From contig NZ_CP023694.1 of the NCBI RefSeq assembly GCF_008705135.1, positions 8,159,001-8,223,000 of the forward strand: a stretch of 64,000 nucleotides of DNA, in the 5' to 3' direction. Below the pieces are notes generated by a model that made no database searches, was not told where the DNA came from, and saw nothing but the letters and a program-made list of their open reading frames with translations. The DNA is from Streptomyces coeruleorubidus. Its GTDB lineage: Bacteria; Actinomycetota; Actinomycetes; Streptomycetales; Streptomycetaceae. The position numbers were made by a program, and so were the translations under genes. Below are positions 16,830 to 25,836 of this stretch, piece by piece. Position 1 is the first letter of the stretch. The number at the start of each line of letters is the position of its first letter.

Positions 16830-17285
16830 CGGGTGCTCCGCTCCACGTCTGCAACATTGCTCGACATCAAGATATCTCCTGACGGACCTCGTCTCGACAG
16901 GGGTCCACGCCTAGTTTCGCGCCAGCGACCGCCCCAGGGCCCGGGCCGGGGAGACAGTGCCGCGGGTGGCGGCCCCGCGACTGCCCTGGTCGGGGCGGCG
17001 ACGGCTCCGGCGAGAGCCGTAGCTCCCGGCGACACCGGCTTCGTCCGGCGTCGGCGGCACCGGCCGGCCGCCTCGCCCGCTCGTCAGCTTCCCGCGAACG
17101 CCCAGGTCGGATACCGGCGGGCGGGCCGCCGCACGCAGTGGGGGCCGGCTCCGGAGCGACCGGCGCCCGATCGGCGAGCGGATCGCGTACCCCGTACCCG
17201 TCCCGCTCGCTCATGGCCCCGGGGTGGTACAGGTCATGTTGGCCGACCACCCGCTCAAGAGCACCGCAGCGGCCCCCGCGAGGCC
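16830..17285. other. Gene-free region upstream of icd
   Basis: 456 bp without a credible gene. The reading frames here have no ribosome site and only antisense-like codon pattern. It must contain the icd promoter; no recognisable operator or repeat was seen. Confidence 0.6.
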
Positions 17286-18383
17286 TCAGTCGACCCGGAC
17301 CGAGGAAATCTCGTTCGGCTCGATCTCGCCCGTGCGCTGCTGCGGGATGACCACCCCGCCCTGCTGGAGGGCCACCGTCCGGGCCGGGGCGGGGATGCGG
17401 ATGCCCTCCGTGCGGTAGCGCTTGTGCAGGCGCTTGATGAACTCGTGCTTGATCCGGTACTGGTCGCTGAACTCGCCGACGCCCAGGATGACCGTGAAGC
17501 CGATGCGCGAGTCGCCGAAGGTGTGGAACCGGATGATCGGCTCGTGGTCCGGCACCGCGCCCTCGACCTCGGTCATCGTCTCGGCGATGACCTCGTTGGT
17601 CACCCGCTCCACGTGCTCCAGGTCGCTGTCGTAGGCCACCCCGACCTGGACCAGGATGGTCAGCTGCTGCTCGGGGCGCATGAAGTTGGTCATGTTCGCC
17701 TGCGCGAGCTGGCCGTTGGGGAGCACGACGAGGTTGTTGGACAGGTTGCGGATCGTCGTCTGCCGCCAGTTGATGTCCTCGACGTAGCCCTCCTCACCGC
17801 TGCTGAGCTGGATGTAGTCACCGGGCTGGACGGTCTTGGAGGCGAGGATGTGGATGCCCGCGAAGAGGTTGGCGAGGGTGTCCTGAAGCGCCAGCGCGAC
17901 CGCCAGACCGCCGACGCCCAGGGCGGTGAGCATCGGGGCTATGGAGATCCCCAGCGTCTGGAGCACCACCAGGAAGCCGATCGCCAGGACCAGGATCCGG
18001 GTGATGTTGACGAAGATCGTGGCCGAGCCGGCGACGCCGGAACGGGACTGGGTGACCGTGCGCACCAGGCCGGTCACCACCCGCGCCGCCGACACCGTCG
18101 CCACGGAGATGAGCAGCACCGTCAGCACCTGGTTGGTGTGGTGCTGCACCGTCTTCGTCAGCGGCAGTACCGCCGCCGCGCCCGCCGCGCCGCCCACCAC
18201 CGCGGCCCACGGCAGCACGGCCCGCAGCGCGTGCACGATGACGTCGTCCCCGCTCCAGCGGGTGCGGTCGGCGTGCCGGCCCAGCCAGCGCAGCAGCATG
18301 CGCAGTGCGAAGGCCGCCAGCAGGCCCGACGCCAGGGCGATGCCGGCGAAGACCAGATCGTCCGCGGTGAGCGCCCGGTTCAC
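17286..18383 (-). CDS. MscS-family mechanosensitive ion channel
   Basis: 365 residues. An N-terminal membrane part with several helices precedes the conserved pore/beta region, which has ALGVGGLAVALALQDTLANLFAG (Gly/Ala-rich TM3 plus MscS signature) followed by the soluble beta domain GDYIQL...GYVEDINWRQTTIRN and VVLPNG. It should open under membrane tension to release solutes in hypo-osmotic shock. Transcribed singly on the minus strand. Length is slightly above E. coli MscS (286 residues) because of two extra N-terminal helices. Confidence 0.93.
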   Translation of the reverse strand: MNRALTADDLVFAGIALASGLLAAFALRMLLRWLGRHADRTRWSGDDVIVHALRAVLPWAAVVGGAAGAAAVLPLTKTVQHHTNQVLTVLLISVATVSAARVVTGLVRTVTQSRSGVAGSATIFVNITRILVLAIGFLVVLQTLGISIAPMLTALGVGGLAVALALQDTLANLFAGIHILASKTVQPGDYIQLSSGEEGYVEDINWRQTTIRNLSNNLVVLPNGQLAQANMTNFMRPEQQLTILVQVGVAYDSDLEHVERVTNEVIAETMTEVEGAVPDHEPIIRFHTFGDSRIGFTVILGVGEFSDQYRIKHEFIKRLHKRYRTEGIRIPAPARTVALQQGGVVIPQQRTGEIEPNEISSVRVD

Positions 18384-18610
18384 CTGTCACCTCCGGGAAG
18401 AAGAACTGCGGCGAAGGCCGTTGCCGGCTGCCGGATGTGAAGTTTCGTCACGTCGTCACCTGTTCGTCCTGCGGGATGTCGGTCGCGCCCGACCACCCTG
18501 ACCCGGGGTCGGCGCGATCGTTCATCCTGCCGCATTCCGCACGGGGTTTCGTACCGTGGAACCGGCCGGACCGGGGAGTTCCGCCCGGGCACTCGGGGCC
18601 TGTCGGCCGG

Positions 18611-19687
18611 TCAGATCACCTTCAGGCGTACCAGCGCCGCCAGCGTCAGCGCGCCCGGCAGCAGTGGCAGCCAGACCGTGATGACCCGGAAGGCCAGCAC
18701 CACGGCCGTGGCCACGGCGGCCGGGCCGCCCGCCGCGACCAGCGCCATGACCAGCGCCGCCTCCACCGAGCCGATCCCGCCCGGGGTGGGCACCAGCGCG
18801 ACGGCGACCGTCGCCGCCAGGTAGGCCACCGCCATGTGCGCGGGCGGCACGTCCAGCCCCATCGCCCGGCCCACCAGCACCAGTACGGTCGCCTGCAACG
18901 CGGGGAACGCGAAGGACCCGCCCCACAGGGCAAGGGCCCGGGCCGGGCGGGTGTGCACCGAGCGGGCCTCGCCGAGAGCCGTCCGCAGGAAGGACAGCAC
19001 GGCCGAGCGCACCCGGGGGACCAGGGCCGGCACGGCGACGGCGATGACGAACACCACACCGGCACCGGCCAGCAGCGGGCCGAACGCCGTCTGGGGAACC
19101 AGCGTGCCGAGCCGCAGCGCGTCCGGGAGCGCGACGAACAGGACACCCAGCAGGGCCACCCGGCCGACGCTCTCCGCCAGCAGGTACAGCGCGAGAGCCG
19201 CCGAGGAGCGGGCGAGCGGCAGCCCGCACACCGTCATGAACCGCAGGTTGACCGCGCTCGCGCCCAGCCCGGTCGGCAGCAGGTGGTTGGCCGCGCCCGC
19301 CGCGAACTGCGTGGCGAGCAGCCGCCGTCGGGGCAGCCGCTCGACGACCGCGCCCTGCCGGGTGCAGGCGGCGGCGACCCAGGTCAGACAGGTCGCGCCC
19401 ACCGCGGCCAGCAGCCACGGCCATTCGGCGTTGCCCAGATGCGCGAAGCCCTCGGCGAGCACCGACCGGTGCCGCACCGCGACCACGGTGACCAGCAGGA
19501 GCGGAAGCAGACACAGGATCTGACGCAGGCGGCGGACCGGGACGCGACGGGGGAGTCGTCCCGGGCGGACTTCGGGGAGTTGTACCGCTGTCACGTCCGC
19601 AGAGGCTTCCCACGCCCCGCCAACGGCGGGTTGCGGACGGGCGGACGGCGTCTTACGCGCGGGGAGCGGCTGGGAGGAGAGCGTCAT
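18611..19687 (-). CDS. YbhN/UPF0104 (LPG-synthase TM-like) membrane protein
   Basis: 358 residues with about eight hydrophobic helices. The family motifs AANHLLPTGLGASAVNLRF and VPTPGGIGSVEAALV match the lysylphosphatidylglycerol synthetase/flippase-like UPF0104 family. An N-terminal ~55-residue Pro/Arg-rich extension precedes TM1. There is no soluble aminoacyl-transferase domain, so it is not a complete MprF. Members are thought to act in lipid handling; the precise role here is unknown. It diverges from a SoxR-controlled ABC gene, with a 36-bp tandem repeat in the shared upstream region. Confidence 0.85.
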   Translation of the reverse strand: MTLSSQPLPARKTPSARPQPAVGGAWEASADVTAVQLPEVRPGRLPRRVPVRRLRQILCLLPLLLVTVVAVRHRSVLAEGFAHLGNAEWPWLLAAVGATCLTWVAAACTRQGAVVERLPRRRLLATQFAAGAANHLLPTGLGASAVNLRFMTVCGLPLARSSAALALYLLAESVGRVALLGVLFVALPDALRLGTLVPQTAFGPLLAGAGVVFVIAVAVPALVPRVRSAVLSFLRTALGEARSVHTRPARALALWGGSFAFPALQATVLVLVGRAMGLDVPPAHMAVAYLAATVAVALVPTPGGIGSVEAALVMALVAAGGPAAVATAVVLAFRVITVWLPLLPGALTLAALVRLKVI

Positions 19688-19701
19688 CGGGGCCTTTGCG
19701 G

Positions 19702-19773
19702 GGGGACGGGGAGAAGGGGTTCGGGCCGATTGTGCGAGGGGACGGGGAGAGGGGGTTCGGGCCGATTGTGCGG
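19702..19773. repeat. Tandem 36-bp direct repeat (2 copies)
   Basis: Two adjacent 36-bp units, 19702-19737 and 19738-19773, differ at two positions and contain TTCGGGCCGATTGTGCG. They lie upstream of the divergent YbhN-like gene, between it and the SoxR-type promoter. Could be a duplicated regulatory site or a slippage product. Confidence 0.85.
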
Positions 19774-19798
19774 GATGTCGGGGCGATGTGCGAGCGCC

Positions 19799-19829
19799 TT
19801 GACCTCAAGATTGCTTGAGGTTCTACGTT
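19799..19829 (+). promoter_or_regulatory. SoxR box and MerR-type promoter
   Basis: A perfect dyad CCTCAAGATTGCTTGAGG (19803-19820) matches the SoxR operator core CCTCAAG-N4-CTTGAGG. It sits between a -35 TTGACC (19799-19804) and a candidate -10 TACGTT (19824-19829) with a 19-bp spacer, the over-long spacing typical of MerR-family activated promoters. The start codon follows 8 bp after the -10, so the transcript is predicted to be almost leaderless. Expected control: SoxR activation by redox-active compounds. soxR itself is not in the window. Confidence 0.88.
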
Positions 19830-19836
19830 CTCTCCC

Positions 19837-21729
19837 ATGAGTATGGAGACCACAGCGTGGACACAACTGCACACCGTCATGAACGCCCAGGAGGAGCGCC
19901 GTCCGTTCGCCCTCGCCACCCTGCGCCGCATCGGCGCGTTCGCCCGCCCGCACCGGCGCCGCATCGCCCTCTTCGTCCTCCTGGGCGTGGGGACCGCCCT
20001 GCTCGCCGTGGCGACCCCCGTCCTGGCCGGGAGTGTCGTCGACGCGATCGTCTCGGACGGCACCGAGAGCACCGTCGTACGCCTGTCCCTGCTCATCGCG
20101 CTGATCGCGGTGGCGGAGGCGGCGCTCGGCATCCTCGGCCGGAGGCTGTCGGCGACGCTCGGCGAGCACCTCATCCTCGATCTGCGGACCGCCGTCTTCG
20201 ACCATGTGCAGCGCATGCCGGTGGCGTTCTTCACACGCACTCGTACGGGCGCCCTCGTCTCCCGACTCAACAACGACGTCATCGGCGCCCAGCGCGCGTT
20301 CAGCAACACCCTGTCCGGAGTGGTCAGCAACCTCGTCACGCTGCTGCTCACACTCGCCGTGATGCTCACGCTGTCGTGGCAGATCACCCTGCTCGCACTG
20401 GTGCTGCTGCCGGTGTTCGTGATCCCGGCCCGGCGCATGGGCAGCCGTATGGCCCGTATGCAGAGGGAGGCCGCGACGCTCAACGCGGCCATGGGCACCC
20501 GCATGACCGAGCGCTTCTCCGCACCCGGCGCCACCCTGGTCAAGCTCTTCGGGCGCCCCGAGGAGGAGTCGGCGGAGTTCGCCGAACGCGCCCGCCGGGT
20601 CGCGGACATCGGCGTCCGGACGGCGACCGCCCAGGCCGCGTTCATCACCGCCCTCACCCTGGTCTCCGCCCTCGCCCTGGCCCTGGTCTACGGCCTCGGC
20701 GGCACCCTCGCCCTGCGCGGCACCCTGGAGCCCGGCGCGGTCGTGTCGCTGGCGCTGCTCCTGACCCGGCTCTACGCGCCGCTGACCGCGCTCGCCGGGG
20801 CGCGGGTCGAGGTGATGAGCGCCCTGGTCAGCTTCGAGCGGGTCTTCGAGGTGCTCGACCTGAAGCCGCTCATCGAGGAGAAGCCGGATGCGCGCCGGGT
20901 ACCAGAGGGGCCCGTCGCGGTCGAGTTCGACCACGTCCGCTTCGGCTACCCGTCCGCCGACAAGGTCTCCCTCGCCTCCCTGGAGGAGGTCGCCACGCTC
21001 GACAAGCGGGGCGGTGACGAGGTCCTGCACGGCATCTCCTTCCGCGCCGAACCGGGGCAGACCGTGGCGCTCGTCGGCTCGTCCGGCGCGGGCAAGTCGA
21101 CCGTCGCGCAACTGCTGCCGCGCCTGTACGACGCCGACGAGGGCGCCGTACGCGTCGGCGGCGTCGACGTCCGCGACCTGAGCGCGCGCTCCCTGCGGGA
21201 GACCCTCGGCATGGTCACCCAGGACGGGCACCTCTTCCACGACACCGTCCGCGCCAACCTCCTCCTGGCCCGCCCCGATGCCACGGAGAGCGACCTGTGG
21301 GACGCCCTGCGCCGCGCCCGCCTCGACGACCTCGTACGGTCGCTGCCCGACGGCCTCGACACGGTGGTCGGCGAACGCGGCTACCGCCTGTCCGGCGGGG
21401 AACGCCAGCGCATGACCATCGCCCGGCTGCTGCTGGCCCGCCAGCGTGTCGTCATCCTCGACGAGGCCACCGCCCACCTCGACAACACCTCCGAGGCCGC
21501 GGTCCAGGAGGCACTCGCCGAAGCCCTCGAAGGCAGGACGGCGGTCGTGATCGCCCACCGGCTCTCCACGATCCGGACGGCCGACCAGATCCTGGTCGTC
21601 GAGGCCGGCCGGATCGTGGAACGCGGCACGCACGAGGAACTCCTGGCGGCGGGGGAGCGGTACGCGGAGCTGTACCGGACCCAGTTCGGCGGGACGGAGA
21701 GCCCGGTCGTGGAAGGGGCGGCCGCGTAG
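19837..21729 (+). CDS. SoxR-regulated ABC exporter (TMD-NBD)
   Basis: 630-residue half-transporter with a six-helix membrane domain (about residues 45-330) and an NBD with Walker A GSSGAGKST, signature LSGGERQR, Walker B VVILDEAT and switch His in VIAHRLS. All motifs are canonical, consistent with a homodimeric exporter. The canonical SoxR box directly upstream predicts induction by redox-cycling metabolites. From memory, one member of the S. coelicolor SoxR regulon (SCO7008) is an ABC transporter, and this is likely its counterpart. Inserted between TMD and NBD is a short segment (LASLEEVATLDKRGGDE) longer than usual. It probably exports endogenous pigments or other redox-active compounds (inference). 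Confidence 0.9.
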   Translation: MSMETTAWTQLHTVMNAQEERRPFALATLRRIGAFARPHRRRIALFVLLGVGTALLAVATPVLAGSVVDAIVSDGTESTVVRLSLLIALIAVAEAALGILGRRLSATLGEHLILDLRTAVFDHVQRMPVAFFTRTRTGALVSRLNNDVIGAQRAFSNTLSGVVSNLVTLLLTLAVMLTLSWQITLLALVLLPVFVIPARRMGSRMARMQREAATLNAAMGTRMTERFSAPGATLVKLFGRPEEESAEFAERARRVADIGVRTATAQAAFITALTLVSALALALVYGLGGTLALRGTLEPGAVVSLALLLTRLYAPLTALAGARVEVMSALVSFERVFEVLDLKPLIEEKPDARRVPEGPVAVEFDHVRFGYPSADKVSLASLEEVATLDKRGGDEVLHGISFRAEPGQTVALVGSSGAGKSTVAQLLPRLYDADEGAVRVGGVDVRDLSARSLRETLGMVTQDGHLFHDTVRANLLLARPDATESDLWDALRRARLDDLVRSLPDGLDTVVGERGYRLSGGERQRMTIARLLLARQRVVILDEATAHLDNTSEAAVQEALAEALEGRTAVVIAHRLSTIRTADQILVVEAGRIVERGTHEELLAAGERYAELYRTQFGGTESPVVEGAAA

Positions 21730-21837
21730 AGCGCCGACGCCCCGGCCTGGGTGAACGGCTCCGGGTGCGCATCCGTACCCCTGACGAGTACTCCCGCTGC
21801 CCGCGAGGGCAGGACGGTTCGCATCCGGAGAAACGAC

Positions 21838-22344
21838 GTGTTCCAGCAGCAACCGCACGCACGATCCAACCGCCGGCCCCTGTCCCGCGCCCACCGGCTG
21901 CGCACCGCCGCGCCGGCCGCCGCGCTGGTCGTGCTCCCCCTGGTCACCGCCTGCGGCGGTGGTGACGACGCCGAGCCGGCCGCCGGCGGCAGGACGGCGA
22001 CGCCGAGCGGGTCCGCCGCTCCCGCCGCCGGAGTCGTCGCGCCGGCGAAGGTGGAGGTGATCGCCGGCCTGACCGGCTGCAAGGTGAAGATCCGCACCGA
22101 GGCTGACGAGCTGCGCGAGGGCGTGTGCCACACGAAGAAGGGCGACTACCTCATCACCACCTTCCCCGAGGAGAAGCTCAAGGAGACCTGGCTGGAGTCG
22201 GCCAGCGTCTACGGCGGCAAGTACCTCGTCGGCATGCGCTGGGTGGTCAGCGCCAAGCCGGAGATGCTCGAACCCCTCCGCGCGAAACTGGGCGGCACCG
22301 TCCGGGAGTTGCAGGGCATCGGCCCCAGCGCGAACACCTCCTGA
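21838..22344 (+). CDS. Hypothetical secreted lipoprotein
   Basis: 168 residues from GTG 21838, which has GGAG 8 bp upstream. A type II signal peptide with lipobox LVTAC directs lipid attachment and surface exposure. A low-complexity Ala/Pro/Ser linker follows, then a ~95-residue domain with two cysteines (GCKVKI and GVCHTKK) that probably form a disulfide. The C-terminal fold (GDYLITTFPEEKLKETWLE) is not recognised. It follows the ABC exporter by 108 bp and its stop lies 2 bp from the convergent tctC-like gene. Function unknown. Confidence 0.8.
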   Translation: MFQQQPHARSNRRPLSRAHRLRTAAPAAALVVLPLVTACGGGDDAEPAAGGRTATPSGSAAPAAGVVAPAKVEVIAGLTGCKVKIRTEADELREGVCHTKKGDYLITTFPEEKLKETWLESASVYGGKYLVGMRWVVSAKPEMLEPLRAKLGGTVRELQGIGPSANTS

Positions 22345-22346
22345 CG

Positions 22347-23330
22347 TCACTGCGGCCCGAGCTCGCGGACGAGACCGGCGACCTGCCGGTCCTGCCGGGC
22401 CAGGTACGACTCGAAGGCACGGCCGGTGGCGAACACGTCCCTCCAGCCGTGCCGCCGGAGCTCGGCCCGCCACTGGCGGGAGTCGTGCAGCTCGGTCAGG
22501 GCCTCGACCCAGCGCCGCCGGTCGGCGTCGCTGATGCCGGGCGGGGCCACGATGCCCCGCCAGTTGGCGAAGACCAGGTCGATCCCCGAGGACTTCAGGG
22601 TCGGGACACCCGGCAGCACACCGACCGGCCGCTCGCCGGTGACGGCCAGGACCCGCAGCCGGCCGGCGCGGATCTGGTCGAGGAACTCGCCGAACCCGCT
22701 GGTGGCCACGTCGACCCTGCCGTCCAGCAGCGCGGGCAGCAGCTCACCGCCCCCACCGTCGTACGGCACGTACGCGACCTTCCTCGGGTCGATGCCGACC
22801 GTCTGCGCCAGCCGCATCGGCAGCAGATGGTCGGGGCCGCCGGCCGAGGACCCGCCGCCCACGCCGATGCTCCCGGGGTCCTCGCGCCAGGCGTCCACCA
22901 GCGCGCCGATCGTCCGGTACGGCGAGTCCTTCCGGACGACGATCGCGCCGGCCTCTTCGATGAGGCGTGCGATCGGGGTGGTCTCGGTGACGGTCACCTT
23001 CGACCCCGCCGCATGAGCCGCGCCCACGACTCCGAGGCCCATCTGGAGGGCGAGATCACCGTTGCCCCGCTCGTCGGCGAGGCGCTTCAGGCTCACCGTG
23101 CCGCCGGCGCCGGGCAGATTGAACACCTGCACGTCCGAGGCGATCCCGGTCTCCTCCATGACCCGGGCCGCGGTACGGGCCGTGGTGTCGTAGCCGCCGC
23201 CCGGGGTGTTGGGCACCATGAGCCGCAGGTCCCGCGCGGGTCCGCCGCCCGGCCACCCACCGCACGCCCCGGCCGCCAGCAGGGCCAGGGCCGAGAAGGC
23301 ACCGAGTAAGGCGCGTGCGGGACGTCTCAT
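22347..23330 (-). CDS. TctC/Bug-family solute-binding lipoprotein
   Basis: 327 residues. A signal peptide with lipobox-like LLAAGACGG is followed by a Bug/TctC periplasmic-binding domain (VPNTPGGGYDTTAR near residue 40, VGGGSSAGGPDHL, VPYDGGGGELLPALLDG). TctC proteins deliver tricarboxylates and similar acids to the TctA/TctB secondary transporter, but neither permease gene lies beside it here. It is divergent, 98 bp, from a CitA/CitB-type two-component system. An orphan receptor next to a sensor kinase may feed ligand information to the kinase rather than to a transporter (inference). Confidence 0.88.
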   Translation of the reverse strand: MRRPARALLGAFSALALLAAGACGGWPGGGPARDLRLMVPNTPGGGYDTTARTAARVMEETGIASDVQVFNLPGAGGTVSLKRLADERGNGDLALQMGLGVVGAAHAAGSKVTVTETTPIARLIEEAGAIVVRKDSPYRTIGALVDAWREDPGSIGVGGGSSAGGPDHLLPMRLAQTVGIDPRKVAYVPYDGGGGELLPALLDGRVDVATSGFGEFLDQIRAGRLRVLAVTGERPVGVLPGVPTLKSSGIDLVFANWRGIVAPPGISDADRRRWVEALTELHDSRQWRAELRRHGWRDVFATGRAFESYLARQDRQVAGLVRELGPQ

Positions 23331-23427
23331 GACACCTCACTTCCGGTTTTCCCTGGCCGGCGTCATGATTGTGCGACTCGGCACACGAGCCGCCCCACCT
23401 GTGTCGGCATTGAAGATTGAGTTCATT

Positions 23428-25056
23428 GTGGTCGCCACCTTTCGTCGCCATTCGCTCGCGGGCGAGATGCTGGTGCTCCAGCTCGCCATCGTCGTGGTGG
23501 TGCTGCTGGCGGTCGCCGCGGTCTCGCTCGCCCAGTCGCAGGCCACCTTCAACCGCGTCGAGGGACGCCGGGTGAGCGCGCTGGCCGAACAGTTGGCCGC
23601 CAACCCCCTGGTGCGCAGCCAGCTCGTGCGTCCCGCGCCCGGCGAGACCCTCGCCCCGCTGGTGCTCGCCACGCAGGCGCAGTCCGGAGTGACCTCGGTG
23701 ACGGTGGCCGACGCCTCCGGCCGGATCGTCAGCTCCACCAACCCCACGGTGATCGGCGAGCGGCTGCCCCCGGGGCATGCCACCGACCAGGCGCGGGGCT
23801 GGTCGGGGCCGCTGACGCTGGACGGCAACCGCGAGCTGGCCGCCCGGGTCCCCGTCCTCGGGGCGACGGAGGAGAACCTCGGCCGGATCCTCGGCACGGT
23901 GATGATCGGCGAGGCCGATCCGACGGTGTGGCAGCGGCTCAACGGCGCCTCCTCATATCTGCTGGCCTACCTGGGCATCGCCAGCGGGCTCGGCGTGGCC
24001 GGCTCCTGGCTGCTCGCGCGGCGCGTGAAGCGGCAGACCCTCGGGCTGGAGCCGGGGGAGATCGCGGGGCTCGCCGAGCACCGGGAGGCGATGCTGTACG
24101 GCATCGCCGAGGGCGTGATAGCCCTGGACCCGCAGCACCGGCTCACCCTCGTCAACGACATGGGCCGCCGCCTGCTCGACCTTCCCGAGGACTGCGTCGG
24201 CCAGAGCCTGGACGGCCTGGGCATCGACGGACGGCTGCGCGACGTGCTGGCCGGAACCACCGCCGGCAAGCGGGACGAGGTCGTCGTCCGTCACGGCCGG
24301 GTCCTGGTGATGAACCGGATGACCGTCGCCAAGGACGGCCGGCTCCTCGGCTCGGTCACCACCCTGCGCGACCGTACGGAACTGGCCCGGCTGGAGCGGG
24401 AGATCGGTTCCTTCCGCAGCTCCTCGGAGCTGCTGCGGGCGCAGGCGCACGAGTTCGCCAACCAGCTGCACACCATCTCCGGGCTGATCCAGATCGGCGA
24501 GCAGGACGAAGTCGTGCGCTACATCCGCGCGTTGAACCAGCACCGGCAGTCCCTGGACATCACCCTCAGCCGCCGCGTGCGGGACACGGCGGTGGCCGCA
24601 CTGCTGATGGCGAAGGCGTCCCTCGCGGCCGAACGGAAGGTCAGCCTGCGCATCTCGGACGACACCGCGCTGGAGCGGCTGGCCCCGGCGGACGCCGCCG
24701 ACGTGGCGACCGTGGTGGGCAACCTCGTGGACAACGCCGTCGACGCCGCGGCGCACCACGGGGAGCGGTGGGTCGAGGTGGCGCTGCGGCAGGACGCCTC
24801 CAGCGTGGAGATCGTGGTCCGCGACTCGGGGCCGGGCGTGGCTCCGGAACTGGCCCGCGAGGTGTTCTCCCACGGCTTCACCACCAAGGCCGCGCGGGAG
24901 GGCGAGCGCGGTATCGGACTGGCCCTGACCAAGCTGGTCTGTGAACGGCACGGGGGAGAGATCTCGGTGGCCAACACCCCTGAAGGGGCCGTGTTCACCG
25001 CACGCATGACCGTCAGCCACCTCACCGAAGCGGTGGCGGAAGGAGCGGCCCCATGA
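23428..25056 (+). CDS. CitA/DcuS-type sensor histidine kinase
   Basis: About 542 residues. TM1 (LVLQLAIVVVVLLAVAAVSL), an extracytoplasmic PAS-like/Cache sensor (about 45-170), TM2 (SSYLLAYLGIASGLGVAGSW), a cytoplasmic PAS domain, an H-box AHEFANQLHTISGLIQ and a HATPase with N-box VGNLVDNAVDAA and G-box DSGPGV are all present. This is the architecture of citrate/C4-dicarboxylate sensors. GTG 23428 is preferred because it puts RRHSLAGEML just before TM1; ATG 23365 is possible. The stop overlaps the regulator's ATG (ATGA). It probably senses an organic acid and controls the divergent tctC-like gene. Confidence 0.88.
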   Translation: MVATFRRHSLAGEMLVLQLAIVVVVLLAVAAVSLAQSQATFNRVEGRRVSALAEQLAANPLVRSQLVRPAPGETLAPLVLATQAQSGVTSVTVADASGRIVSSTNPTVIGERLPPGHATDQARGWSGPLTLDGNRELAARVPVLGATEENLGRILGTVMIGEADPTVWQRLNGASSYLLAYLGIASGLGVAGSWLLARRVKRQTLGLEPGEIAGLAEHREAMLYGIAEGVIALDPQHRLTLVNDMGRRLLDLPEDCVGQSLDGLGIDGRLRDVLAGTTAGKRDEVVVRHGRVLVMNRMTVAKDGRLLGSVTTLRDRTELARLEREIGSFRSSSELLRAQAHEFANQLHTISGLIQIGEQDEVVRYIRALNQHRQSLDITLSRRVRDTAVAALLMAKASLAAERKVSLRISDDTALERLAPADAADVATVVGNLVDNAVDAAAHHGERWVEVALRQDASSVEIVVRDSGPGVAPELAREVFSHGFTTKAAREGERGIGLALTKLVCERHGGEISVANTPEGAVFTARMTVSHLTEAVAEGAAP

Positions 25057-25790
25057 CCGGAACGCGCGGCATGACGGGAACGGACGACAAGACCGGAACG
25101 CGCGACAAGGCGGGCACGATCGACGTCCTCGTGGTCGACGACGACTTCATGGTGGCCCGGGTCCACCGCGCGTTCGTCGAACGCGTCGAGCCGTTCCGTG
25201 TCGTCGGCGTGGCCCACACCGGCGGACAGGCGGTCGAGGCCGTGGACGAACTGCGCCCCGACCTCGTCCTGCTCGACCTGTACCTCCCCGACCTCTTCGG
25301 CCTGGACGTCATCCCCCGCCTGCGCACCGCCGGCCACGCCTGCGACGTCATGGTCATCAGCGCCGCGCAGGAGGCCGACGCGGTCCGTGGCGCCGTCCGT
25401 CAGGGTGTCGTGGACTACCTCCTGAAACCCTTCGACTTCGAGGACCTGCGCCCCCGCCTGGAGCGCTACGCCGCCCAGCGGGGCCGGCTGCTCACGACGG
25501 TGGTACGAGGCCAGGCCGACATCGACCGGGTCCTGGCCGGGACGGGCGTTCCCGCATCGGCCCCCGCGCTGCCCAAGGGCATGAGCGTGGAGACCGCCGA
25601 ACTCGTCGAGCGCGCCCTGCGCGAGGCGGACGGCACCCTGTCCGCCTCCGAGTGCGCCGCGCTGACCGGCGTGTCCCGCGTGAGCGCCCGCCGCTACCTG
25701 GAGTACTTCCACGGCACCGGCAGCGCGGAGGTGTCCCTGCGCTACGGCGTCGCCGGCCGGCCCGAACGGCGGTACTCCTGGCGGGCGTGA
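25053..25790 (+). CDS. CitB/DcuR-type response regulator
   Basis: 245 residues. The receiver domain (about residues 22-140) has acidic pocket DDD, phospho-acceptor Asp in LVLLDLYLPD, and Lys in LLKPFDF. The C-terminal DNA-binding domain (about 180-240) contains the helix-turn-helix SASECAALTGVSRVSARRYLEYF typical of CitB-like regulators. An N-terminal 22-residue tail with repeated TGT/DK units is unusual. It overlaps the kinase gene by 4 bp. Expected target: the tctC-like promoter and/or distant transport genes. Confidence 0.9.
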   Translation: MTGTRGMTGTDDKTGTRDKAGTIDVLVVDDDFMVARVHRAFVERVEPFRVVGVAHTGGQAVEAVDELRPDLVLLDLYLPDLFGLDVIPRLRTAGHACDVMVISAAQEADAVRGAVRQGVVDYLLKPFDFEDLRPRLERYAAQRGRLLTTVVRGQADIDRVLAGTGVPASAPALPKGMSVETAELVERALREADGTLSASECAALTGVSRVSARRYLEYFHGTGSAEVSLRYGVAGRPERRYSWRA

Positions 25791-25800
25791 TCCCCGACCA

Positions 25801-25836
25801 CGGCGGGCCGTCGCCCTACGGCGGGCCGTCGCCCTG
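25801..25836. repeat. Tandem 18-bp repeat
   Basis: Two adjacent copies of an 18-bp unit starting CGGCGGGCCGTCGCCCT (25801-25818 and 25819-25836), differing at the last base, lie between the convergent response-regulator and small-protein genes. Confidence 0.8.

Noticed and set aside
14565..18440. 1291-codon open frame antisense to icd and the MscS gene
   Set aside because: It covers two well-recognised genes on the other strand and has no domain similarity.
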